A DNA stretch of 5,668 nt, from NCBI GenBank assembly GCA_016784285.1, contig JADHUX010000030.1, positions 1 through 5,668 on the forward strand. The letters are read 5' to 3'. Position 1 is the stretch's first letter, and each line of letters begins with the position of its first letter. The position numbers were made by a program, and so were the translations under genes. Shown here one piece after another: positions 1 through 4,102 of the stretch. Source of the stretch: Parcubacteria group bacterium. Lineage in GTDB: Bacteria; Patescibacteriota; Minisyncoccia; Phycocordibacterales; UBA2163. Under the pieces are notes generated by a model. That model was not told where the DNA came from. It saw only the letters and a program-made list of their open reading frames with translations, and made no database searches.

Positions 1-60
1 TACTCATCTGTAGATGAGGCTTTTGGCGACGTGTTGAAGAAAAAGACAAGAAAAATTTGA
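1..60 (+). CDS. C-terminal tail of an unidentified protein (5' truncated)
   Basis: The first frame is open from the window edge for 19 codons and ends in TGA at 58-60. It reads YSSVDEAFGDVLKKKTRKI. The other two + frames hit stops within the first 17 bases, and the mixed acidic then lysine-rich ending is plausible for a protein C-terminus. There is too little to name a family. The first bases contain a small perfect hairpin (3-9 pairing with 12-18). This would be the only TGA stop among the genes of the window, which slightly lowers confidence. It could instead be non-coding or the end of a decayed gene, because the same frame continues after TGA and TAG into the next ORF. Confidence 0.35.
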   Translation, partial: YSSVDEAFGDVLKKKTRKI

Positions 61-69
61 TTTTAGTAC

Positions 70-345
70 TTGCAGATATTGGAAGTCATAATAAGCTGTT
101 TAGGTAATCATCTGGCTATCCGAAAGCCAGATGACATAGCCAAGTACAGAAAAGAAGTTATTGATAATTGTGTACAATTAAGACAAATTCATTCAAAATT
201 AGAAAGAGGTATAGTAGATGATGTAGAACGAAAGAGATTCGCAGAAGAAGCTGAAAGTATTGAAAAATGGTTAACAAATCAAGATGAGTATATTAGCCAG
301 CTTTTTAGAAAATATCTTCTTTTTCAATTAATGCCAATCCAGTAA
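70..345 (+). CDS. hypothetical 91-residue helical protein, TTG start
   Basis: This ORF of 91 codons has no recognisable family. After a short hydrophobic N-terminus (ILEVIISCLG), the product is mostly charged and probably alpha-helical, with a KLERGIVDDVERKRFAEEAE stretch in the middle and an aromatic C-terminal segment (FRKYLLFQL). No in-frame ATG occurs before the last few codons, so the start must be a TTG (70 or 79). No Shine-Dalgarno sequence precedes it. A perfect 10-bp hairpin lies inside the first quarter of the ORF. The absence of a good start, the embedded hairpin, and the two in-frame stops (58-60, 64-66) separating it from the upstream open frame make a decayed gene or a chance ORF real alternatives. 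The length and protein-like composition favour coding. Confidence 0.4.
   Translation: MQILEVIISCLGNHLAIRKPDDIAKYRKEVIDNCVQLRQIHSKLERGIVDDVERKRFAEEAESIEKWLTNQDEYISQLFRKYLLFQLMPIQ
108..134. repeat. perfect 10-bp inverted repeat with 7-nt loop
   Basis: TCATCTGGCT (108-117) pairs perfectly with AGCCAGATGA (125-134) around the loop ATCCGAA. No T-tract follows on either strand, so it is not a standard intrinsic terminator. It lies inside the weak 91-residue ORF. The arms share TCATCTG with the small hairpin at 3-18. Function is unknown; an RNA structure or a protein-binding site are both possible. Confidence 0.6.
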
Positions 346-424
346 CTTAATTTTGATATAATAAAAATATGATAGATCTATTTACAGCAATGGGGGATAT
401 ATATCTTTGATTTTTTGCATAATA

Positions 425-447
425 ATGTGGACGTCGCACGTCCACAT
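425..447. repeat. perfect 10-bp hairpin, 3-nt loop, upstream of the small-gene promoter
   Basis: ATGTGGACGT (425-434) and ACGTCCACAT (438-447) are perfect complements around the loop CGC. The GC-rich arms stand out in an AT-rich intergenic stretch. Neither strand has a following T-tract, so it does not look like a simple terminator. It ends 21 bp before the -35 box at 469, where an activator or other regulator could bind. It could also be the structured 3' end of a transcript from upstream. The rest of 346-468 shows no gene I can support. Confidence 0.7.
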
Positions 448-468
448 GAGCAGGGTGTTTACGTGGTA

Positions 469-497
469 TTGACAAATGAGTTCAATAATGCTATAAT
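469..497 (+). promoter_or_regulatory. near-ideal sigma70 promoter of the 55-residue protein gene
   Basis: A consensus -35 box TTGACA (469-474) and a consensus -10 box TATAAT (492-497) are separated by 17 bp. TG sits at 489-490, giving an extended -10. The predicted transcription start is near 504, leaving a leader of about 69 nt before the ATG at 573. This is the best promoter in the window and suggests strong expression. Confidence 0.88.
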
Positions 498-559
498 ATA
501 ACAGATAAGGTAGTAATAGTGATTTTTACGAAAAATACTATATTTACATTGTACATTTT

Positions 560-566
560 AAGGAGA
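560..566 (+). promoter_or_regulatory. ribosome binding site that sets the 573 start
   Basis: AAGGAGA lies 6 nt before the ATG at 573. It is a strong Shine-Dalgarno match and rules in favour of ATG 573 over the in-frame GTG at 519, which has no such site. Confidence 0.85.
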
Positions 567-572
567 AGAGTT

Positions 573-740
573 ATGTTTACGAAAATTTGTGGAATGACAG
601 TTTATGTTTGGGATTTAGCAACAAATGCCTTTAATTATCTTTTTCCTCTTGTGGATAACAATTGTCCAGTCTGCGGAAAAGGTCTTATATTTCAGGCACC
701 ATCTGTTCACTTATGTAATGTTTCGTCAGACGAAGAATAA
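573..740 (+). CDS. small 55-residue protein with a Cys/His putative zinc motif
   Basis: I do not recognise the family. The product is 55 residues, starting at ATG 573 behind a strong Shine-Dalgarno site. The N-terminal half is hydrophobic and aromatic (VYVWDLATNAFNYLFPL, residues 10-26). The C-terminal half has CPVC at 31-34 followed by H46 and C48 in HLC, a CxxC-x11-HxC spacing that could bind one zinc. The tail is acidic (SSDEE). The hydrophobic part looks too polar for a confident membrane helix. The gene is a self-contained unit with its own strong promoter, a 69-nt leader and a strong terminator, which argues that it is truly expressed. A small zinc-ribbon regulator or a metal-binding peptide are guesses only. 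An upstream in-frame GTG would give 73 residues, but its added segment is poorly supported. Confidence 0.75.
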   Translation: MFTKICGMTVYVWDLATNAFNYLFPLVDNNCPVCGKGLIFQAPSVHLCNVSSDEE

Positions 741-769
741 ACCGAGGTAAGCTAAAGTAACATCCTCAC

Positions 770-812
770 AAATGACCCACCGTCTATCAAGACATATGGT
801 GGGTCATTTTTT
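770..812 (+). terminator. intrinsic terminator after the 55-residue gene
   Basis: A 12-bp perfect stem (770-781 with 798-809, core GACCCACC/GGTGGGTC) is followed by a run of six T at 807-812. The 16-nt loop contains a further 4-bp stem, GTCT (782-785) with AGAC (790-793). It ends transcription 20 bp before tag, so tag needs its own promoter. Confidence 0.93.
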
Positions 813-815
813 ATG

Positions 816-822
816 TTAAAAT
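816..822 (+). promoter_or_regulatory. candidate -10 element for leaderless tag mRNA
   Basis: TTAAAAT at 816-822 resembles a -10 box and ends 9 nt before the tag ATG. This predicts a transcription start at or within a few bases of the ATG. No convincing -35 box is visible, because that region overlaps the preceding terminator. No Shine-Dalgarno site is present before the ATG, which fits leaderless initiation. Confidence 0.45.
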
Positions 823-831
823 TTAGACAAC

Positions 832-1404
832 ATGAAAAAACAAAATAGATGTGATTGGTCAATATATGGAGGTAATGAACTGATGACAAAATACCACGAC
901 GAGGAGTGGGGTGTGCCGGTGCATGAGGATCGGCATTTGTTTGAGGTGTTGATATTAGACGGCGCGCAAGCCGGGCTTTCTTGGAGCACTATTTTAAACA
1001 AGCGGGGAAATTATAGAAAAGCTTTTGACAATTTTGACGTAAAGAAGATCGCCAAGTACGACGCAAAGAAGGTTAAGGAGCTACTAGGCAATGCAGGGAT
1101 AGTACGCAACAAACTAAAGATTGCCTCTGCGATCAGAAATGCAAAAGTTTTTATAGAGATCCAAAAGGAGTTCGGCTCTTTTGACAAATACATATGGGGA
1201 TTTACGAAAGGGAAGTCAGTTAAAAACAAATGGAAAAGCATGAAAGAAGTCCCAGCAACCACAGAGCTTTCAGACACTATAAGTAAAGACCTCAAGAAGC
1301 GAGGAATGAACTTCGTCGGTTCCACCATAATCTACGCAGTCCTACAGACCATAGGCATGGTCAATGACCATGAAATAGGGTGTTTCCGCTATAAGCAGGT
1401 TTAA
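832..1404 (+). CDS. tag: DNA-3-methyladenine glycosylase I
   Basis: This cytoplasmic base-excision repair enzyme removes 3-methyladenine from alkylated DNA, leaving an abasic site. The 190 residues match the Tag family in length and motifs. YHDEEWGVP is at 21-29, GAQAGLSW at 44-51, the helical AGIVRNKLKI segment at 88-97, KKRGMNFVGST at 155-165, and NDHEIGC at 178-184. The family's structural zinc ligands are all present as C7, H22, H180 and C184. The residue aligning with E. coli Tag Glu38 in the base pocket is Asp43, a conservative change, so substrate preference may differ slightly. ATG 832 is chosen because it retains C7; the next ATG (883) would lose it. No Shine-Dalgarno site precedes it. 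The gene follows a terminator and stands alone. Confidence 0.96.
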   Translation: MKKQNRCDWSIYGGNELMTKYHDEEWGVPVHEDRHLFEVLILDGAQAGLSWSTILNKRGNYRKAFDNFDVKKIAKYDAKKVKELLGNAGIVRNKLKIASAIRNAKVFIEIQKEFGSFDKYIWGFTKGKSVKNKWKSMKEVPATTELSDTISKDLKKRGMNFVGSTIIYAVLQTIGMVNDHEIGCFRYKQV

Positions 1405-1421
1405 TCTAAGCCATTTTCAAC
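1403..1421 (+). repeat. copy 1 of dispersed repeat AATCTAAGCCATTTT-N-AAC
   Basis: AATCTAAGCCATTTT at 1403-1417 recurs exactly at 2110-2124. The match continues after one differing base with AAC, giving 18 of 19 identical positions. It begins in the tag stop codon and leads straight into a 26-bp palindrome, just as copy 2 does. Confidence 0.8.
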
Positions 1422-1443
1422 GGCTTAACGCGTTGAGCCGTTG
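1418..1443. repeat. 26-bp palindrome, one wobble pair, downstream of tag
   Basis: The left half CAACGGCTTAACG (1418-1430) and right half CGTTGAGCCGTTG (1431-1443) are complementary at 12 of 13 positions. The exception, T1426 with G1435, would still pair as U-G in RNA. It starts 13 nt after the tag stop but is followed by GAACCTTGACA, with no T-tract. It is therefore not a textbook terminator, although it may still stabilise or end the tag transcript. It ends 5 bp before the next promoter's -35 box. Confidence 0.75.
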
Positions 1444-1448
1444 GAACC

Positions 1449-1481
1449 TTGACAAAATACAGTTTTGTGATATCTTATAAT
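1449..1481 (+). promoter_or_regulatory. promoter of the DUF84 gene with an internal inverted repeat
   Basis: TTGACA at 1449-1454 is a consensus -35 box. With a 16-bp spacer it pairs with TATCTT (1471-1476), which carries an extended -10 (TGA directly before). TATAAT at 1476-1481 matches the consensus better but is 21 bp away. An inverted repeat ACAAAA (1452-1457)/TTTTGT (1463-1468) lies in the spacer and overlaps the -35 box, a position where a repressor could act. The predicted leader is about 45 nt. Confidence 0.72.
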
Positions 1482-1516
1482 TTGAAATTTTATATTGTTA
1501 TTTGTTATTTTAAAAA

Positions 1517-1523
1517 AGGGGAG
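1517..1523 (+). promoter_or_regulatory. ribosome binding site that sets the 1531 start
   Basis: AGGGGAG lies 7 nt before ATG 1531. It decides the start in favour of ATG 1531 rather than the upstream in-frame TTG at 1495, which lies close to the predicted transcription start and has no site of its own. Confidence 0.85.
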
Positions 1524-1530
1524 AATACGA

Positions 1531-2055
1531 ATGGAGATTTATATAGGATCAACAAGTGATATTAAGTATAAAGCTGTTCAAAATGCTTGCAATATTCTAG
1601 AAATAGAAGCTTCAATAAATAAAGTGAAACTTGATTATATGGGGCAAAATGCACAACCTGTCGGATTTTTAAATACATCCTCTGGATCATCGTCTAGAGC
1701 ATCACGTGTTAAACTTAAGCAAAATCAGCCTGATGCAATGTTTATTGGTATAGAAAACGGAGTTTTTAAATGTGGACAATGTATTATAGATATTGCTGTT
1801 ATTACTATTTTTCATCCAGAAAAAGGTCGTATCATGGTAACATCTCAAGGAATAGAGTTTCCTTATGATTGTTTTAACGTTGCAGAAGAACGTGGATTTA
1901 ATACAACAACCGTAGGGCAAGTCATCGCCGAAAAGATGGGGGGTAGTCCTGACGATCCACATTCTACAGTCACCGGTGGTAAAACATCAAGAGAAGAGCT
2001 ACTTACAGGAGCTCTTCTCACCGCATTTTCTCAGTTACCTATAGTAGAAAAATAA
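1531..2055 (+). CDS. DUF84/YjjX-family inosine/xanthosine triphosphatase
   Basis: This family hydrolyses ITP and XTP, and related non-canonical nucleotides, to keep deaminated purines out of DNA and RNA. From ATG 1531 the product is 174 residues, a usual length. Visible family features are the N-terminal strand-loop GSTSDIKYKAV (6-16), QPVGFL (42-47) in place of the common QPFG, GIENGV with the conserved acidic residue (73-78), and the C-terminal TGGKTSREEL (148-157) before the last helix. A CGQC pair at 81-84 is unusual and of unknown meaning. The gene has its own promoter, a strong Shine-Dalgarno site and a terminator. That bacterial-textbook signal set differs from the leaderless-looking genes nearby and could hint at acquisition. 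Assignment to the family is firm; the exact substrate is inferred from the family. Confidence 0.88.
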   Translation: MEIYIGSTSDIKYKAVQNACNILEIEASINKVKLDYMGQNAQPVGFLNTSSGSSSRASRVKLKQNQPDAMFIGIENGVFKCGQCIIDIAVITIFHPEKGRIMVTSQGIEFPYDCFNVAEERGFNTTTVGQVIAEKMGGSPDDPHSTVTGGKTSREELLTGALLTAFSQLPIVEK

Positions 2056-2072
2056 AAAGTCCAAATTTTGGC

Positions 2073-2103
2073 AACCCGCAATCTATTGATTGCGGGTTTT
2101 TTT
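2073..2103 (+). terminator. intrinsic terminator of the DUF84 gene
   Basis: AACCCGCAATC (2073-2083) pairs perfectly with GATTGCGGGTT (2088-2098) around the 4-nt loop TATT. A run of seven T (2097-2103) follows. It begins 17 nt after the stop codon and is a textbook factor-independent terminator. Confidence 0.96.
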
Positions 2104-2109
2104 ATCCAC

Positions 2110-2128
2110 AATCTAAGCCATTTTAAAC
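2110..2128 (+). repeat. copy 2 of dispersed repeat AATCTAAGCCATTTT-N-AAC
   Basis: The 15-bp match to 1403-1417 is exact, and the following AAC also matches after one differing base. As in copy 1, the T-run at its end abuts a 26-bp palindrome. It lies in the convergent gap between the DUF84 gene and comF, just after the DUF84 terminator. Confidence 0.8.
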
Positions 2129-2150
2129 AACCCAATGCATTGGGTTGTTT
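2125..2150. repeat. perfect 26-bp palindrome between convergent genes
   Basis: AAACAACCCAATG (2125-2137) is followed directly by its exact reverse complement CATTGGGTTGTTT (2138-2150). The + strand continues with GTTTTATTAAATTTT, a loosely T-rich stretch, so it could act as a back-up terminator in the + direction. In the minus direction the following bases are less T-rich. It shares the core AACCCA/TGGGTT with the next palindrome. Confidence 0.85.
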
Positions 2151-2165
2151 GTTTTATTAAATTTT

Positions 2166-2191
2166 GATTAACCCAGTCGACTGGGTTAATC
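2166..2191. repeat. second perfect 26-bp palindrome, at the 3' end of comF
   Basis: GATTAACCCAGTC (2166-2178) is followed directly by its exact reverse complement GACTGGGTTAATC (2179-2191). It begins 1 nt after the comF stop on the minus strand and may form the 3' end hairpin of comF mRNA. The bases after it on that strand, AAAATTTAATAAAAC, are not a proper T-tract. Its centre is 41 bp from the centre of the preceding palindrome. Confidence 0.85.
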
Positions 2192-2192
2192 A

Positions 2193-2843
2193 CTAATGTG
2201 CTACTGCCACGCATATTACTTTCTTTGCTCCTGATTTTAGGAGTATTTTTTTCGCCTCGTTTAGCGTGGCGCCGGTGGTGGTGACGTCGTCGAGTACTAC
2301 TATATTGCGGTTTTTTATAATCTCTGGGTTTGTGACACCAAACGAATCAATGACATTTTTTAATCTCTTATGCCTGTGCAAGTTGGTCTGGTGTGGAGTG
2401 TTCTTAATCTTTTTTAGTATCTTGGTGTTAAGTGTGCAAAAGTCGTTTATTTTGACCAGCTCTTTTGCTAGGAGTTCTGATTGGTTGAATCCCCTTTCTC
2501 TAAATCTTTTTTTAAAGAGGGGGACTGGGATCAGGATCGGTTTATTGAAATCGGAATACACACTTAGGTCGGAGAACTCTTCTACAAGAAAGTCAGAAAG
2601 TAAGACTGCAAAAGTTTTTGCAACTTCCCTATTGCGTCTATATTTGAGCGCCCATATCATATGCCTTATCACTTCATCTCTATAATCAAAGAGGGCATAT
2701 ATCGATCTATTTTCAGTTTCCCTACCTTGCAAGAGTTTGCCAGCTAGAGTTTGTGGAGTTTCTTTCTCTATCTGTAGGTCTAGCTCGCTTTTAGGAAAGA
2801 GAAAGTCAAAGATTGTTCCAAGAGCTTTATTGAGTTTATACAT
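2193..2843 (-). CDS. comF: ComF family phosphoribosyltransferase-like competence protein
   Basis: ComF proteins are cytoplasmic, have a type I phosphoribosyltransferase fold and are needed for natural transformation in several bacteria; their exact reaction is unsettled. The 216 residues include KYRR (67-70), LIPVPLFKKRFRERGFNQSE (104-123), TPHQTNL (149-155), and the PRPP-binding loop VVLDDVTTTGAT (182-193). The N-terminal LFPKSE (15-20) stands where most ComF proteins have LFP followed by a CxxC zinc ribbon; here those cysteines are absent. The only cysteines are C136 and C211. The start is ATG at 2843 with TATAAT 8 nt before it and no Shine-Dalgarno site, so translation is probably leaderless. 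It is divergent from pilM and converges on the DUF84 gene, with a palindrome directly after its stop. Confidence 0.92.
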   Translation of the reverse strand: MYKLNKALGTIFDFLFPKSELDLQIEKETPQTLAGKLLQGRETENRSIYALFDYRDEVIRHMIWALKYRRNREVAKTFAVLLSDFLVEEFSDLSVYSDFNKPILIPVPLFKKRFRERGFNQSELLAKELVKINDFCTLNTKILKKIKNTPHQTNLHRHKRLKNVIDSFGVTNPEIIKNRNIVVLDDVTTTGATLNEAKKILLKSGAKKVICVAVAH

Positions 2844-2880
2844 ACTTTTATATTATACTTAATAGAATAATATAAAAGTA
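2843..2880. promoter_or_regulatory. symmetric divergent promoter between comF and pilM
   Basis: The whole 37-bp gap, plus one base of the comF start codon, is an inverted repeat. TACTTTTATATTAT (2843-2856) and ATAATATAAAAGTA (2867-2880) match perfectly around the spacer ACTTAATAGA. Each arm ends at a start codon. On the minus strand TATAAT (2857-2852) ends 8 nt before the comF ATG; on the + strand TAATAT (2868-2873) ends 7 nt before the pilM ATG. Both transcripts should therefore begin at or next to the A of ATG. The -35 regions would overlap the opposite promoter or gene, so the two promoters probably compete or share a regulator. Confidence 0.75.
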
Positions 2881-4029
2881 ATGGCTTTATTTAACTTTGG
2901 TAGTAAAAAAAATGAAAGTGTCATAGGTATTGATATCGGCGTATCGTCTATAAAGGTTGTTCAACTAAAAAAACGCAAAGGTGTAGCGGTACTAGAGACA
3001 TACGGAGAGCTCTCTCTCAGTCAGTATGCTAGCTCAGAGATAGGTCAAGCCACAAACCTTCCCGCATCAAAGATCGCTGAAGCTGTAAGGGATTTATTAA
3101 AGGAATCAAACGTAACCACAAAAAAGGCCGGCATATCGATACCTTTTTCTTCAAGCTTGGTATCTCTTATCTCAATGCCTAAGCTCCAGCCAAAACAACT
3201 TGCTACCATGATACCCATTGAAGCAAGGAAGTATATCCCTGTATCAATCAATGAAGTAAGTCTGGATTACTTTGTTGTCCCAAGCAACGAAACCCCTACA
3301 CATCAAGATGTTATTAATACCGACCAAAAAGAAAACAAAGACACCGACAAAGAGCCCACAGCCAGAGAGAAGATAGAGGTACTCTTAGTAGCAATCCATA
3401 ACAGCACTCTTAATAAATACAGTGAAATAACCAAATTAGTTGACCTAGACGTAAGCTTCTTTGAGATAGAGATCTTTAGTACGATACGGTCTGTGGTTGA
3501 GCAAAGTATTGCACCGGTTATGGTTATTGATATGGGTTCTGCTAGTACGAAGTTTTATATTGTAGAGTACGGTATCGTGAGAGTGTCGCATGTAGCAAGT
3601 AGTGGTGGGCAGAACCTTACACAGACACTTTCAAGGTCTTTGAGTATGGATATACCAAAAGCAGAAGAACTCAAACGTAAATCAGGTATTGAAGGCAATA
3701 CTATTGAAAATAGCTCAGAAGAATTTACCAATGCTAAAGATATACTTTCTTCAGGTTTAGGTCGGATATTTGCTGAAGCAAACAAAGTACTACGCCAATA
3801 TCAGCAGAAAAACAACAAAAACATAGGAAAGGTAATACTTACAGGCGGTGGAGCTACAATGAAAGGTATTGTAAATTTTGCTAAAGAACAACTTGAGACT
3901 GATGTTGTCTTGAGTGATCCTTTCTCTAAAGTTGAATCACCAGCTTTCTTTGAAAAGCTTTTAAAAGAAGTTGGCCCAGAATTTGCTGTAGCTATAGGTC
4001 TTGCCCTTAGAAAACTCCAAGAAGAATAA
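2881..4029 (+). CDS. pilM: type IV pilus assembly ATPase PilM
   Basis: PilM is a cytoplasmic actin/FtsA-like ATPase that docks on the N-terminus of PilN and ties the inner-membrane pilus platform to the motor. The 382 residues carry the actin-fold nucleotide-binding motifs: phosphate 1 GIDIGVSSIKVVQL (16-29), phosphate 2 VIDMGSASTKF (215-225), and the adenosine motif VILTGGGATMKGI (318-330). The end GPEFAVAIGLALRKLQEE is typical of the family. A hydrophilic insert at about 135-163, rich in T, D, K and E, interrupts the domain where many PilM proteins are shorter. ATG 2881 follows the divergent promoter directly with no Shine-Dalgarno site. It heads the pilus cluster. Confidence 0.95.
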   Translation: MALFNFGSKKNESVIGIDIGVSSIKVVQLKKRKGVAVLETYGELSLSQYASSEIGQATNLPASKIAEAVRDLLKESNVTTKKAGISIPFSSSLVSLISMPKLQPKQLATMIPIEARKYIPVSINEVSLDYFVVPSNETPTHQDVINTDQKENKDTDKEPTAREKIEVLLVAIHNSTLNKYSEITKLVDLDVSFFEIEIFSTIRSVVEQSIAPVMVIDMGSASTKFYIVEYGIVRVSHVASSGGQNLTQTLSRSLSMDIPKAEELKRKSGIEGNTIENSSEEFTNAKDILSSGLGRIFAEANKVLRQYQQKNNKNIGKVILTGGGATMKGIVNFAKEQLETDVVLSDPFSKVESPAFFEKLLKEVGPEFAVAIGLALRKLQEE

Positions 4030-4085
4030 ATAAGGTTATTAACATTTATACTTATAATTTTCTTTAATACGTACTATATGTAATG

Positions 4086-4102
4086 TATAATTAATTTATA
4101 CT
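4086..4102 (+). promoter_or_regulatory. candidate promoter boxes in front of the pilN-like gene
   Basis: The 73-bp gap after pilM is AT-rich and contains TATAAT at 4086-4091, which predicts a start a few bases before ATG 4103. A second box, TATACT (4097-4102), abuts the ATG and another TATAAT lies at 4053-4058. No clear -35 box and no Shine-Dalgarno site are visible. The pilN-pilO-pilB part may thus be transcribed separately from pilM with a very short leader. I see no terminator after pilM. Confidence 0.45.

Noticed and set aside
58..60. TGA recoding (Gly code of Gracilibacteria/Absconditabacteria)
   Set aside because: None of the recognised genes contains in-frame TGA, and reading through the TGA stops at 58 and 408 gains only one to three codons.
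519..572. GTG start giving a 73-residue version of the small protein
   Set aside because: No Shine-Dalgarno site before GTG 519, whereas ATG 573 has AAGGAGA at 6 nt; the extra segment is low-complexity and AT-driven.
816..1328. Minus-strand open frames inside tag
   Set aside because: They are antisense shadows of a clearly recognised gene and have no protein-family features.
1418..1443. Ordinary intrinsic terminator for tag
   Set aside because: The stem is strong but the following bases are GAACCTTGACA with no T-run, so I list it as a palindromic repeat.
1495..1530. TTG start adding 12 residues to the DUF84 protein
   Set aside because: It lies close to the predicted transcription start and lacks a ribosome binding site; ATG 1531 has AGGGGAG at 7 nt and aligns with the family's N-terminus.
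1403..2191. CRISPR array or insertion-sequence ends
   Set aside because: Only two tag copies about 700 bp apart with a gene between them, no regular spacers, no transposase and no target-site duplication seen.
2266..2685. 139-codon + strand frame opposite comF
   Set aside because: ComF motifs on the minus strand are unmistakable; the + frame is a shadow rich in Ser/Leu with no signals.
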